Source: Pseudomonas aylmerensis (GTDB taxonomy: Bacteria > Pseudomonadota > Gammaproteobacteria > Pseudomonadales > Pseudomonadaceae). From it: DNA of 64,000 nucleotides. Position 1 is the first letter of the stretch; each line of letters begins with the position of its first letter. The stretch is from contig NZ_MAUE01000028.1 of NCBI RefSeq assembly GCF_001702265.1, positions 95,504 through 159,503 on the forward strand, given 5' to 3'. The translations under genes and the position numbers were made by a program. Positions 1 to 7,090 of the stretch are shown piece by piece. The notes under the pieces are model-generated. The model saw only the letters and a program-made list of their open reading frames with translations. It was not told where the DNA came from and made no database searches.

Positions 1-2
1 AG

Positions 3-248
3 CCGCAGCCGTCCAACAGCCTGCGCTACTATGCGGTCGGGGTGCTGTGCGTGGCGGTGCTGCTCGGGGGGTATTTCATGCAGCTCAACGCCAAGGCGGA
101 TCGCCAGCGCGAGGAGGCCGCCGAGCGCCTGGCACTGTGTCGGCAAGTTGAGCGGGTTGCCAGTGTGGCAGTGTCCGGCAGCCTTGAACTTCGCGATAGC
201 TGCAAACAGTTGAGCGAACAGTCGATCAGCAGAGGCGCACCGAATTAA
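3..248 (+). CDS. C-terminal end of an unidentified membrane-anchored protein (partial)
   Basis: The frame is open from the window edge and stops at TAA 246-248, so only the last 81 residues are visible. They contain one hydrophobic segment (about residues 10-24, around AVGVLCVAVLLGGYF), followed by a charged stretch rich in Glu, Arg and Ala that could be a short coiled coil. Two cysteines lie in the tail. No family is recognisable from this fragment. A short protein starting at the internal GTG 42 cannot be excluded. An intrinsic terminator lies about 200 bp downstream. Confidence 0.6.
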   Translation, partial: PQPSNSLRYYAVGVLCVAVLLGGYFMQLNAKADRQREEAAERLALCRQVERVASVAVSGSLELRDSCKQLSEQSISRGAPN

Positions 249-512
249 TCAATAACCCTTTCTTATACGTGGATATATAGCGGAAGTTGCACCAAAAAGT
301 GGCATTAATACCGCTGACTCCCTTTAAAAAAGTGTGGTTATTGAATGACTTACAACACTTTTAATCCGACGAAAGGATTAAAATAATCTTGTTACGGCTT
401 TTTACAATCGGTAATATTGCCGGGCGTTCACCTCCCACGGTTTATGCATTTTTAAATCCCAAGTTTCCATCAGCTACTTGGGATTTTTTTTGCCTGTGAT
501 TTGACCTCGGCG
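249..512. other. AT-rich intergenic region with hairpins, possible small-RNA locus
   Basis: This 264-bp gap is clearly more AT-rich than its surroundings and has no credible reading frame. It holds a small dyad TAATCC-N7-GGATTA near 362-380 and ends in a strong intrinsic terminator at 455-491. The terminator is more than 200 bp from the preceding stop codon. That leaves room for a separate small transcript or a long 3' UTR. No known small RNA was recognised. Confidence 0.4.
455..491 (+). terminator. Rho-independent terminator
   Basis: Arms AATCCCAAG (455-463) and CTTGGGATT (477-485) form a 9-bp stem with a 13-nt loop, followed by an uninterrupted T run to 491. It would end transcripts coming from the left. 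The opposite strand has a weaker U run, so it may also serve the diguanylate cyclase gene that converges on it. Confidence 0.85.
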
Positions 513-1457
513 TCAAACTTCACCCTCGGCAAACTCTGCGCGCATGCGTCCATTACGTTTGGCTTGATACAGCAACTTGTCGACGTCTTCGACAAAACCC
601 AGCATCGCACTCTCGGGTGTGACGATCCGCGTACCGACACCCAGGCTCAAGGTCAGTTGGTTGGCGACGGGCGAAAAGCCGTGTTCGATCTGCTGCTGGC
701 GGATCAGATGCAGGCAGCGTTGTGCCACTTGCCGGGCCGACGCCGCGTCGGTTTCCGGCAGCAGCCACACAAACTCTTCACCGCCGATACGCGCAATGAA
801 ATCCCGTGGGCGATTGGCCGCCTGCGACAGTGTGCGTGCCACCTGGCGCAGGCATTCGTCACCCTTGATATGCCCGTAGTGGTCGTTGTACTGCTTGAAA
901 AAATCGATATCCAGGATGATCAACGACAGCGGCAACTGGCTGCGCTGGGCGCTGGCCCATTCGCGCTCCAGCACGGTGTCGAACATGCGCCGGTTGGCGA
1001 TGCCGGTGAGGCCGTCCTGGTAGGAATATTCCTCGAGTTGTTTCTGCAGGCGCACCAGGTGTTCTTCGGTCTTCTTGCGCTCGCTGATATCGAACATGAA
1101 GCCAAGCAGTGCCTCGACTTCACCCTCTTTGCGCACCACATGCACCACGTCGCGAATCCACACGTAGTCGCCATTCGCCGTCAGTGCGCGGTAATCAGCC
1201 TCGTGGTCGACGCCGGCGCGCGATTGCGACACGCAGAAATTCACCACGTATTCGCGGTCATCCGGGTGCATGCGTTCGACCCAGTCATCGACGCTGACCC
1301 AGCTTTGCGGGGTCCAGCCGAGCAATGCCTCGATCTGCGGGCCGATATAGCTGAAGGTCATGGTCTGCCAATCGATGCGCCAGGGGATGGCCTTGGTCGA
1401 CTCCAATAGCGTCTTGTACACGTCACTGTCGGGCTGGCTCGGAGGGGCGATGCGCAT
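513..1457 (-). CDS. PAS-GGDEF diguanylate cyclase
   Basis: Predicted to make cyclic di-GMP from two GTP in the cytoplasm under control of an N-terminal PAS sensor. From the chosen ATG (1457) the protein has 314 residues. The PAS/PAC domain spans about 12-127 and ends in the usual DISERKKTEEHL linker. The GGDEF domain begins at DGLTGIANRR (148-157), carries the metal-binding LDIDFF (182-187), and has an intact active site GGEEF (225-229). An RPRD sequence (216-219) sits five residues before it and matches the RxxD inhibitory site, so product inhibition is expected. There is no membrane segment. The ATG lacks a clear ribosome-binding site. The frame stays open upstream to 1652, so a start up to 65 codons earlier is possible. 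Confidence 0.88.
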   Translation of the reverse strand: MRIAPPSQPDSDVYKTLLESTKAIPWRIDWQTMTFSYIGPQIEALLGWTPQSWVSVDDWVERMHPDDREYVVNFCVSQSRAGVDHEADYRALTANGDYVWIRDVVHVVRKEGEVEALLGFMFDISERKKTEEHLVRLQKQLEEYSYQDGLTGIANRRMFDTVLEREWASAQRSQLPLSLIILDIDFFKQYNDHYGHIKGDECLRQVARTLSQAANRPRDFIARIGGEEFVWLLPETDAASARQVAQRCLHLIRQQQIEHGFSPVANQLTLSLGVGTRIVTPESAMLGFVEDVDKLLYQAKRNGRMRAEFAEGEV

Positions 1458-1705
1458 GCTGGAATGCTCGAGATGATGGCCAAAAGCCAAGAGCGTCTTT
1501 TGATCCACGCCTGGAGTCAAGCCCGGGCTTTGGCAGTAGGCGAGAGGTCTGGTTGACCGCTTTTCTGACGCCAGCGAACCGGCGGTTCCGGGGCAAAATG
1601 AGTCAGGGTTGGCACTTTTGCGCGAATAGCCCCATCCCCTGCAAAACCTCATCTACTCTGTCTGCATCACAACTACCGGGTGAGGCCCAGGGAAGGGGAC
1701 TTATC

Positions 1706-1954
1706 ATGATTTCCATCGTCGAATTCAACCGCATCATGGCCTCCGGCTTCCTGCCGCTTGCGTGCGATTGCACGGTGAACAGCGACGGTTCGCTGCGCAT
1801 CAGCGTGTTCGAGCCAGTGTCCGGACGCGTCGACCTGCTGCTGACGCGCGTGTCCCCCGAGGGTCTGGACAGCATCCGTTCCATCGCAAACCTGATCGGC
1901 GAACTGCGCACCGAGCTCAAGGCCGGGCGCCGTGGCTTTGCGGCGGTCAGTTAG
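1706..1954 (+). CDS. DUF1652 family protein
   Basis: Small cytoplasmic protein of 82 residues beginning MISIVEFNRIMASGF. It matches the DUF1652 family, which is widespread in pseudomonads and has no known function. The start at 1706 is favoured by the purine-rich GGAAGGGGA at 1691-1699. The frame is open further upstream, but that part has no family resemblance. Its stop codon overlaps that of the convergent lipoprotein gene by four bases. Confidence 0.75.
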   Translation: MISIVEFNRIMASGFLPLACDCTVNSDGSLRISVFEPVSGRVDLLLTRVSPEGLDSIRSIANLIGELRTELKAGRRGFAAVS

Positions 1955-2091
1955 CTGTCGACGGTGTGGCTGGGCGTGTCGAGCGCGCCGTAGTAGCGCC
2001 AGCAGCAATGGCGGTGCTCCGGCAGGATCACGCAACCGCTGAGGCTGACGATCAGCAGGGCGGCAACCAGCATGGTAAGGCGACGGTACAT
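1951..2091 (-). CDS. Very small predicted lipoprotein
   Basis: A 46-residue protein starting MYRRLTML, with a hydrophobic core and lipobox LSGC (cysteine about residue 20). Signal peptidase II processing would leave a peptide of only about 27 residues rich in His, Cys and Tyr (EHRHCCWRYY), which hints at metal binding but proves nothing. AGAGGAAA lies just before the ATG. It converges on the DUF1652 gene with a four-base overlap. No family name is recognised. Confidence 0.6.
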   Translation of the reverse strand: MYRRLTMLVAALLIVSLSGCVILPEHRHCCWRYYGALDTPSHTVDS

Positions 2092-2226
2092 GGTGTTTCC
2101 TCTTGGTTTTACCTGCGTTAATCCTTCAACGCGGCCACCCGCGTAAATCCGTCGCGAAGCTTTCAGATATTTCATCAAGCCCTCTCATTCCCTGCGCAAT
2201 ACTGCTGGCGAGCACTGCCCGAAAAT

Positions 2227-2255
2227 AAATCCGCGCGGCCCGCGACGGATTTTTT
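2227..2255. terminator. Hairpin with T run upstream of the sigma-factor operon
   Basis: AAATCCG (2227-2233) pairs with CGGATTT (2246-2252) around a GC-rich inner stem, and T residues run to 2255. It looks like an intrinsic terminator for rightward transcription, yet the nearest rightward gene ends at 1954. It could be a transcription barrier in front of the operon at 2318, or an attenuator in its leader. The left flank is also AT-rich, so it may work in both directions. Confidence 0.5.
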
Positions 2256-2317
2256 GCGCACCTGCCGTTCAACCCATCAGCAACCCGCACTTTCGCCGGT
2301 TGCATGAAGGAGTTGCC

Positions 2318-2629
2318 ATGAGACCCCTGGCCAAATTGCGTTTTTCCTTGCTTGCTCCGCTGGCGCTCGCCGCGTTTGTGAGCACCCCGACTTTTGCCCA
2401 GACCGAAATCATCATCCAGCAGGCACCGCCGCCGCAGCGTGTGGAAGTGATTCCCGCCCAGCGCCCCGGCTACGCCTGGGACCGAGGCCACTGGCGCTGG
2501 GAAGGGCGCGGCTACGGTTGGGTGCCGGGTCACTGGCAGCCGGTGATGCGCAATGCGCGTTGGGAGCCCGGCCACTGGGAAGCCCATGGTCCGAACTGGT
2601 ACTGGCGCGAAGGGCATTGGATCCGCTGA
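2318..2629 (+). CDS. Secreted YXWXXGHW-repeat protein
   Basis: A 103-residue exported protein. A signal peptide covers about residues 1-28 (cut after STPTFA). The mature part is built from repeats of the pattern W-x-x-G-H-W: YAWDRGHW, YGWVPGHW, RWEPGHW and YWREGHW. This is the WXXGXW (BcpO-related) repeat family found in many proteobacteria, whose role is unknown. The start at 2318 is set by AAGGAG at 2307-2312. It lies 10 bp before the open frame of the ECF sigma factor, so it is probably the first gene of that operon and may be an envelope component whose state the downstream sensor follows. Confidence 0.75.
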   Translation: MRPLAKLRFSLLAPLALAAFVSTPTFAQTEIIIQQAPPPQRVEVIPAQRPGYAWDRGHWRWEGRGYGWVPGHWQPVMRNARWEPGHWEAHGPNWYWREGHWIR

Positions 2630-2639
2630 AACTTGACCC

Positions 2640-3239
2640 TTGGCCCCGAGAACTACCCGATTGAAAGACTCTGATCCGGACGTTGAACTGCTGGCGCGTA
2701 TCGGCAATAACGAACCTGCCGCCGTCAACGAAATGGTGACGCGCAAGCTCCCGCGTTTGCTGGCGCTCGCCAGTCGGATCCTGGGCGATGCCGATGAGGC
2801 CAAGGACGTGGCCCAGGAAAGCTTCCTGCGTATCTGGCGCCAGGCGGCCAACTGGCGCAGTGGCGAGGCGCGTTTCGACACCTGGTTGCACCGGGTCGCG
2901 CTCAACCTGTGTCACGACCGCCTGCGCCGGCGCAAGGAGCGCCCGCTGAGCGACGAGGACACGGCAGAACTGGCGGACAGTGCGCCGCCACCGGATGAAC
3001 AGCTGGAAACCCTGGACCGCAGTGCCCGCATGGCCGCCGCGTTGGCGGCCTTGCCCGAACGCCAGCGCGAAGCCATCGTGCTGCAGTACTACCAGGAGCT
3101 GTCGAATATCGACGCCGCGGCCCTGATGAATATCAGCGTCGAGGCACTGGAGAGCCTGCTGTCGCGGGCCCGACGCCAGTTGCGCAGTCAACTTGCCGAC
3201 ACACCCGGGCTTGCCCGCCCAGGAAGGGGAAAATCATGA
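2640..3239 (+). CDS. ECF-type RNA polymerase sigma factor
   Basis: Alternative sigma factor that redirects RNA polymerase. Region 2 is visible around DEAKDVAQESFLRIWR, and region 4 around LPERQREAIVLQYYQELSNI to the C-terminus. There is no ATG in the usable part of the frame because TGA at 2634-2636 closes it upstream. The start must be TTG 2640 or TTG 2661; the second gives MKDSDPDVELL and the more typical length (192 residues). Neither has a strong ribosome-binding site, so translation may be coupled to the preceding gene. The 3' end overlaps the next gene by ATGA. The context, a membrane partner plus a periplasmic sensor, resembles CnrH-type metal-responsive systems. Confidence 0.85.
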   Translation: MAPRTTRLKDSDPDVELLARIGNNEPAAVNEMVTRKLPRLLALASRILGDADEAKDVAQESFLRIWRQAANWRSGEARFDTWLHRVALNLCHDRLRRRKERPLSDEDTAELADSAPPPDEQLETLDRSARMAAALAALPERQREAIVLQYYQELSNIDAAALMNISVEALESLLSRARRQLRSQLADTPGLARPGRGKS

Positions 3240-3661
3240 CACCCGAACGCTTTGCTTATCTGGCCGACGTGTACGGGGCGGACCTGCAGCGCTGGCCCGA
3301 CACCGAACAGCGCGCCGCCCAGGCGTTGCTCGACAGCGGCAATCTGCATGCGCGCGACGCCCTGCAGCAGGCGCGCTGGCTCGACCATCAGTTGGACAGC
3401 CATCAACTCGCGTTGCCCGACCCGGCGCTGGTGCGGCAGATACGTCAATCCGCGCCACGCTCATTCTGGTCACGCTACGCCAGCTGGTTATCGCCCGCCG
3501 GCCTGGTCGGCGTGGGCATTGCCGGCATCGTCACCGGGATGCTGGTGGCGTCCATGAGCGTGCCGTTGCCCATGTTGTCATCCGAAGTGCTGCCCAGTGT
3601 CTTCGACCAGGGCGACGCCGAAGTCGTCTTTACCGTCAACGCTGAGGAAACCGAGCAATGA
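3236..3661 (+). CDS. Membrane protein, probable anti-sigma partner
   Basis: A 141-residue protein with a soluble N-terminal half (about 1-80, rich in Gln and Arg), one membrane segment at about residues 85-108 (LSPAGLVGVGIAGIVTGMLV) and a short acidic tail outside. It overlaps the sigma-factor gene before it and the sensor gene after it by ATGA, so the three are translationally coupled. The position and topology are those of an anti-sigma factor that holds the sigma factor through its cytoplasmic half. No conserved anti-sigma motif could be recognised, so the role is inferred from context. Confidence 0.6.
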   Translation: MTPERFAYLADVYGADLQRWPDTEQRAAQALLDSGNLHARDALQQARWLDHQLDSHQLALPDPALVRQIRQSAPRSFWSRYASWLSPAGLVGVGIAGIVTGMLVASMSVPLPMLSSEVLPSVFDQGDAEVVFTVNAEETEQ

Positions 3662-4125
3662 CCGTCAGATCCCTTAAACCGTGGTTGTTCGTTTCGGTGT
3701 TGCTCAATGTGTTTTTGATCGGCGGGGTCGGCGGTGGCCTTTACCACTGGATGGCCAGCGCCAAACCGGCGCAAGTGCTGGTCAACCAGCACGGCCTGCG
3801 CCAGGCCATGATCAACCTGCCACCGGAGCGGCGCAGGGAACTGCGCCAGTTGCTGCGACGCAACAGTGCCGACAGCCAGCCGTTGATCATGGCCGGACGT
3901 GAGGCGCGCATGGGGGTGATCAAGCAACTGGAGGCACCCACGCTGGACCATGAAGTGTTGGTGGCCGAGTTGGCCAAGGCGCGCGAGGCGGATGCAGCGC
4001 TAAGGGCGCTGGTGGATGGCACCCTGGCGCAGTTTGCCGGGACCTTGCCGCAGGATGAACGGCAGAAACTGGTGGAGGCGTTGTACCTGCGCGGGCAGGA
4101 GCGGGGGAAGAAGCCTCGGTCTTGA
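3658..4125 (+). CDS. Periplasmic heavy-metal-sensor-like protein
   Basis: A 155-residue protein with an N-terminal membrane anchor (about residues 8-30) and a helical periplasmic domain. Arg-rich helices around LPPERRRELRQLLRRN and a C-terminal LPQDERQKLVEALYLRG resemble the CnrX/ZraP/Spy family (periplasmic heavy metal sensor). In such systems the protein senses metal or envelope stress and releases the sigma factor through its membrane partner. The region has few His and Met and no Cys, so the ligand is uncertain. It is the last gene of the 2318-4125 operon. Confidence 0.6.
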   Translation: MTVRSLKPWLFVSVLLNVFLIGGVGGGLYHWMASAKPAQVLVNQHGLRQAMINLPPERRRELRQLLRRNSADSQPLIMAGREARMGVIKQLEAPTLDHEVLVAELAKAREADAALRALVDGTLAQFAGTLPQDERQKLVEALYLRGQERGKKPRS

Positions 4126-4171
4126 GTCCATATTCGTTGCTGCGGTCGCGGTTGCCATGGGTTGCGCTTTT

Positions 4172-4237
4172 ACAGCGGGTCACTTTGGAAAGGAGCCGGA
4201 ATGCCGGCCCAGCCCAAAGTAACCCAAGGGTTCGCAT
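4172..4237. repeat. Degenerate interspersed Pseudomonas sequence
   Basis: The 213-bp gap 4126-4339 has no gene. Its middle, from the GGGTCACTTTGGAAAG segment to AAAGTAACCCAAGG, resembles a decayed remnant often seen between pseudomonad genes. The two ends are partly complementary (CACTTTGG with CCAAAGTAAC) and could fold. The assignment is from memory of the motif only. Confidence 0.35.
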
Positions 4238-4339
4238 GGCGACCACGGTCAACCTTTAGAAGCTGGCTTGTCGGCGATGCCGGCACCTGGGTGTTACGCC
4301 CAGCCAGGTTCTAAGATTTTATGTGGTGAGCGGGTTGAC

Positions 4340-5773
4340 CTACAGACGTTTGCCTACCAGCACTTCCTGCTCTCGCTCTGCGCTGTTGACGTTCACCGTG
4401 CGGGCGAGGCTCACGGTGTTGCCTTCAAACACACATTTCACCCGATCCCTGAATGCGGTCTGCGGATAGATCCAGGTCATCTCCAGCGTCTTTTGATCCA
4501 ACCAGCGGGCACCGGCCACGATCTGTGCGTGGTTGAATTCATAACCATGGTGCAACGCACGACCCGGCATGCTGGTGAGGCCTGTGAGCCAGTGGTCGAT
4601 GCCGATCTGCAAGCGATGGGTGGCCTGGCTGTCGGTCAGTTCGAAGGTGAGTACATGACCTGTAAACGCGAACGACAGTTGGCGCACGCCAAGCCCGTTT
4701 TCGGCCACGACAAATACGCGTATCGAATCCTCGGGCGCCGGGCAGTCTGAAACCAATAGAGGCTGCTCAGCCATGCTCGCCAGCCGTTGCTCCAGCCGTG
4801 AATCGGCTTCGGGTTTCACGCTGCAATCCTCGCTGAAGGCTGCGGGAAAATAACGCTCGATAAACGGCACGATCTCTGCCGAGTTTTTCATCCCACCTAC
4901 CAGCACCAAGGTTGCGTTGTGTTCGCGGTACACCGCGGCCATCTGCACGAACACCCCCAGCGCACTGAAGGCTGGGCGCGGTTTCATCATCCAGTGGTAG
5001 CCGTAGCGGCTGTCGGGGCCGCCCTGGGGTTGGGTAGCGGCCTGGACCCACGCCGCCGGCAATACCTGCCGGCCGTCCCAGACACCGTTCTGGGCATGCA
5101 ATACCGCCAGTTTCAGCGCCGCCGACACGGGGGCGGTAAGGCCGTTGCCGCCGGGGTTCACGCCGTCCGGGCCGATGTCCCAGGTTTCATTGTAAATATC
5201 CAAGGGGATGAACAGGCGCGGCTTGAGGTAGTCGTGCAGGGTTTGGCCGGTGACGCGGTTGATCAGCGCCGAGAGCATGTAGCTGGCCGCGCTGGTGTAC
5301 ACGTATTCGCTGCCCGGCGCGTAGGCCAGGGGGATCTTGAAGAACTCGGCGATCCAGCTGGTGCTGATGCTGCGCCACACTGAGCCGGAGGTGTTGCTGG
5401 CGTGCCCGGTGCGCATGGTCAGCAGGTGTTCGACAGTCATGTCGGCCAGGCGCGGGTCGGCGTTCGCGGGGACTTCATCGGGGAAGAAACGCACCAGCCG
5501 ATCATCGAGATTGAGCAAGCCTTCTTGGATGGCCAGGCCGATGGCGCAGCCGGTAAAACTCTTGGCCATGGAGTGCAGCACGCGTGGCTCATTGGGATCT
5601 ACCGGCCACGTCCAGCCTTCGGCAACCACGTGGCCGTGGCGGTGCAGCATGAAGCCGTGCAGGTCGAGGTCGGCGGCCTTGACCTCATCCAGAAACGCGA
5701 TCAAACGGTCGGGGTCAATACCAAGGCTGCTGGCGCTGGCGCGCGGCAGACCATCGTAGGAAGTCAGAGGCAT
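4340..5773 (-). CDS. Serine hydrolase of the class C beta-lactamase / esterase family
   Basis: A 477-residue enzyme with the penicillin-recognising fold. The nucleophile motif SxxK is S68-MA-K71 (HSMAKSF), and a YVYTSAASY segment supplies the expected tyrosine. It has no signal peptide, so it should act in the cytoplasm. Relatives include beta-lactamases, EstB esterases and 6-aminohexanoate-dimer (nylon oligomer) hydrolases, so an amide or ester substrate is likely and antibiotic resistance is not implied. The ATG at 5773 has GAG seven bases upstream; a TTG five codons earlier is less likely. It lies 24 bp downstream of the LysR gene on the same strand and probably shares its transcript, which links it to the adjacent catabolic island. 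Confidence 0.82.
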   Translation of the reverse strand: MPLTSYDGLPRASASSLGIDPDRLIAFLDEVKAADLDLHGFMLHRHGHVVAEGWTWPVDPNEPRVLHSMAKSFTGCAIGLAIQEGLLNLDDRLVRFFPDEVPANADPRLADMTVEHLLTMRTGHASNTSGSVWRSISTSWIAEFFKIPLAYAPGSEYVYTSAASYMLSALINRVTGQTLHDYLKPRLFIPLDIYNETWDIGPDGVNPGGNGLTAPVSAALKLAVLHAQNGVWDGRQVLPAAWVQAATQPQGGPDSRYGYHWMMKPRPAFSALGVFVQMAAVYREHNATLVLVGGMKNSAEIVPFIERYFPAAFSEDCSVKPEADSRLEQRLASMAEQPLLVSDCPAPEDSIRVFVVAENGLGVRQLSFAFTGHVLTFELTDSQATHRLQIGIDHWLTGLTSMPGRALHHGYEFNHAQIVAGARWLDQKTLEMTWIYPQTAFRDRVKCVFEGNTVSLARTVNVNSAEREQEVLVGKRL

Positions 5774-5797
5774 GAAAAGGCTCGGCAAGGGTGGCGA

Positions 5798-6712
5798 TCA
5801 ACGGCTGCGGTGTACCAGCCGGGAATAGGAAATCAGCATGCTGGTGAGTTCCTGGCTGACCCCGGTGAGGGGCGCTGAACGGCGGCTGATCAGGCACACA
5901 TCCCGGGGCGCCAGGGGTTCTTCGATGGCGATGGTGGTGAGTGCGCTGGAAAACAGCTTCATCCCCGGCAGCATGCGCGGTTCGATGGTCAGGTAGTCGG
6001 TTTCCGAGACGATGTGCAGGGTTTCCAGCAGCGAGTCGGTGGTAATCGCGATCTTCGGCGGCGCCAGGCCCTGGGTGCGGAACAGCTGGACCAGGCGGTT
6101 TTCCGCGCCACCGATGACACCGGTGGAGCGCACGCTGATCCATTGGCAGTCCACCAGTTCCCGCACCGATCTGGCCTGGCCCAACGGGTGGCCCTTGCGC
6201 GCGATAATGCCGGCGCTGGAGCTGTAGAGACGGTCGATGGACAGGTCGATATCGGTGACATTCGGTGCCAGCGGGCACAGCACGAAATCCAGGCGACCAT
6301 CGCGGACCTTTTCGACCAGGCCCTTGGTGGTGCCGCTGGCCACGTGCACCTGGATGCGCGGGAAGCGTTGGGTGAAGTTGCTCAGCACCGGCACCAGCAG
6401 CTCGGCCAGGGGCTCGGAGGTCACGCCCAGGTCGATATGGCCTTCGGGCTCGCCTTTCCAGGGTTGCAGGTCGAGCAGCGCGCGTTCGCAATCGAGGGTG
6501 ATGGAACGGGCGCGCACCAGGAACACTTCGCCAGCCGACGTCAGGTTGATGCCTTGGTTCGAGCGTTGCAGCAAGACCACGCCGAGTTCTTTTTCGAGGG
6601 TCTGGATCGATTGGGTCAGGGTGCTTTGTGCCACGTCCAACTGGCGCGCGGCAGAGCGGAAACTGCCTTTTTCGACCACGGCACAGAACGCACGAAGATG
6701 GGTGAGTGTCAT
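5798..6712 (-). CDS. LysR-family transcriptional regulator of the catabolic island
   Basis: A 304-residue regulator. The N-terminal winged helix-turn-helix (MTLTHLRAFCAVVEKGSFRSAARQL, about residues 1-60) is typical. The effector domain follows from about residue 90 to 295. It is transcribed away from the transporter operon that begins at 7091, with 378 bp between. This is the usual arrangement of a LysR activator and its target. Two near-matching 17-bp dyads of the ATC-N9-GAT type at 6788 and 6892 are candidate binding sites. The effector is unknown but is presumably the imported substrate or a product of it. Confidence 0.88.
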   Translation of the reverse strand: MTLTHLRAFCAVVEKGSFRSAARQLDVAQSTLTQSIQTLEKELGVVLLQRSNQGINLTSAGEVFLVRARSITLDCERALLDLQPWKGEPEGHIDLGVTSEPLAELLVPVLSNFTQRFPRIQVHVASGTTKGLVEKVRDGRLDFVLCPLAPNVTDIDLSIDRLYSSSAGIIARKGHPLGQARSVRELVDCQWISVRSTGVIGGAENRLVQLFRTQGLAPPKIAITTDSLLETLHIVSETDYLTIEPRMLPGMKLFSSALTTIAIEEPLAPRDVCLISRRSAPLTGVSQELTSMLISYSRLVHRSR

Positions 6713-6787
6713 GAAGGACGGCCTCGGGTTTGAGCATTTGAACCATTGAATACCCGCCAGCTTATCTGATGCCTCCAGGTGCGCACA

Positions 6788-6804
6788 GATCGGTTTGGCC
6801 GATC
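6788..6804. promoter_or_regulatory. Candidate LysR-type operator, copy 1
   Basis: GATCGGTTTGGCCGATC has perfect 6-bp arms around a 5-bp centre and contains ATC-N9-GAT, a known LysR-family operator layout. It lies 76 bp upstream of the LysR start codon, where autoregulation would be expected. Confidence 0.55.
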
Positions 6805-6879
6805 AGGTTCATTATTTCTGAACGCGCGCAAACGGCTCCGGGCCCCGATTTTTCGGTAGGCTGGGGGCAGGTTGTGAAC

Positions 6880-6918
6880 GGCTCGGTAGGTGATCGGAAA
6901 AGCCGAGCCTGATCACCT
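6880..6918. other. Two interleaved inverted repeats (pseudoknot-like)
   Basis: GGCTCGG (6880-6886) is complementary to CCGAGCC (6903-6909), and AGGTGATC (6888-6895) to GATCACCT (6911-6918). The pairs cross, so in RNA they would form an H-type pseudoknot or two competing hairpins. In DNA they would be overlapping operators. Confidence 0.5.
6892..6908. promoter_or_regulatory. Candidate LysR-type operator, copy 2
   Basis: GATCGGAAAAGCCGAGC matches copy 1 at 12 of 17 positions, including both outer arms except one base. It is nearer the transporter operon and lies inside the interleaved repeats at 6880-6918. The two copies are 104 bp apart (start to start), about ten helical turns, so a looped complex is possible. 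Confidence 0.45.
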
Positions 6919-7090
6919 GGAGCGTTCTTCTCAAGCTTGCCGCGTGAAGAATAAGATCGGTCCAGGAACATTCGCCGACCGTGAAGGCGACTAAAACAAC
7001 AACAACTATCCAGGTGTTCGGCCGTGCCTCTTTTTGGGTCCTGCCAGCGTCCGAACCCCAAGCGTAAGGATCATTTAAGGTGCATTTATC

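Larger units (their letters stand above)
6713..7090. promoter_or_regulatory. Divergent regulatory region between lysR and the ABC transporter operon
   Basis: This 378-bp gap has no credible gene. It holds two related dyads (6788-6804 and 6892-6908), a half-site GATCGG at 6955-6960 and a pair of interleaved inverted repeats at 6880-6918. No clear -35/-10 pair could be fixed. The transporter start codon at 7091 has a weak AAGG about 11 bases upstream, and the leader may be long. Confidence 0.6.

Noticed and set aside
1605..1625. Sigma-54-like TGGCAC element
   Set aside because: TGGCAC is present at 1611-1616, but the downstream TTGC lies at the wrong spacing for a -24/-12 promoter.
4340..5773. 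Antibiotic-resistance beta-lactamase
   Set aside because: It has SxxK and the right fold but no signal peptide, extra length and the YTS-type motif of esterase/amidase relatives; a catabolic role fits the neighbours better.
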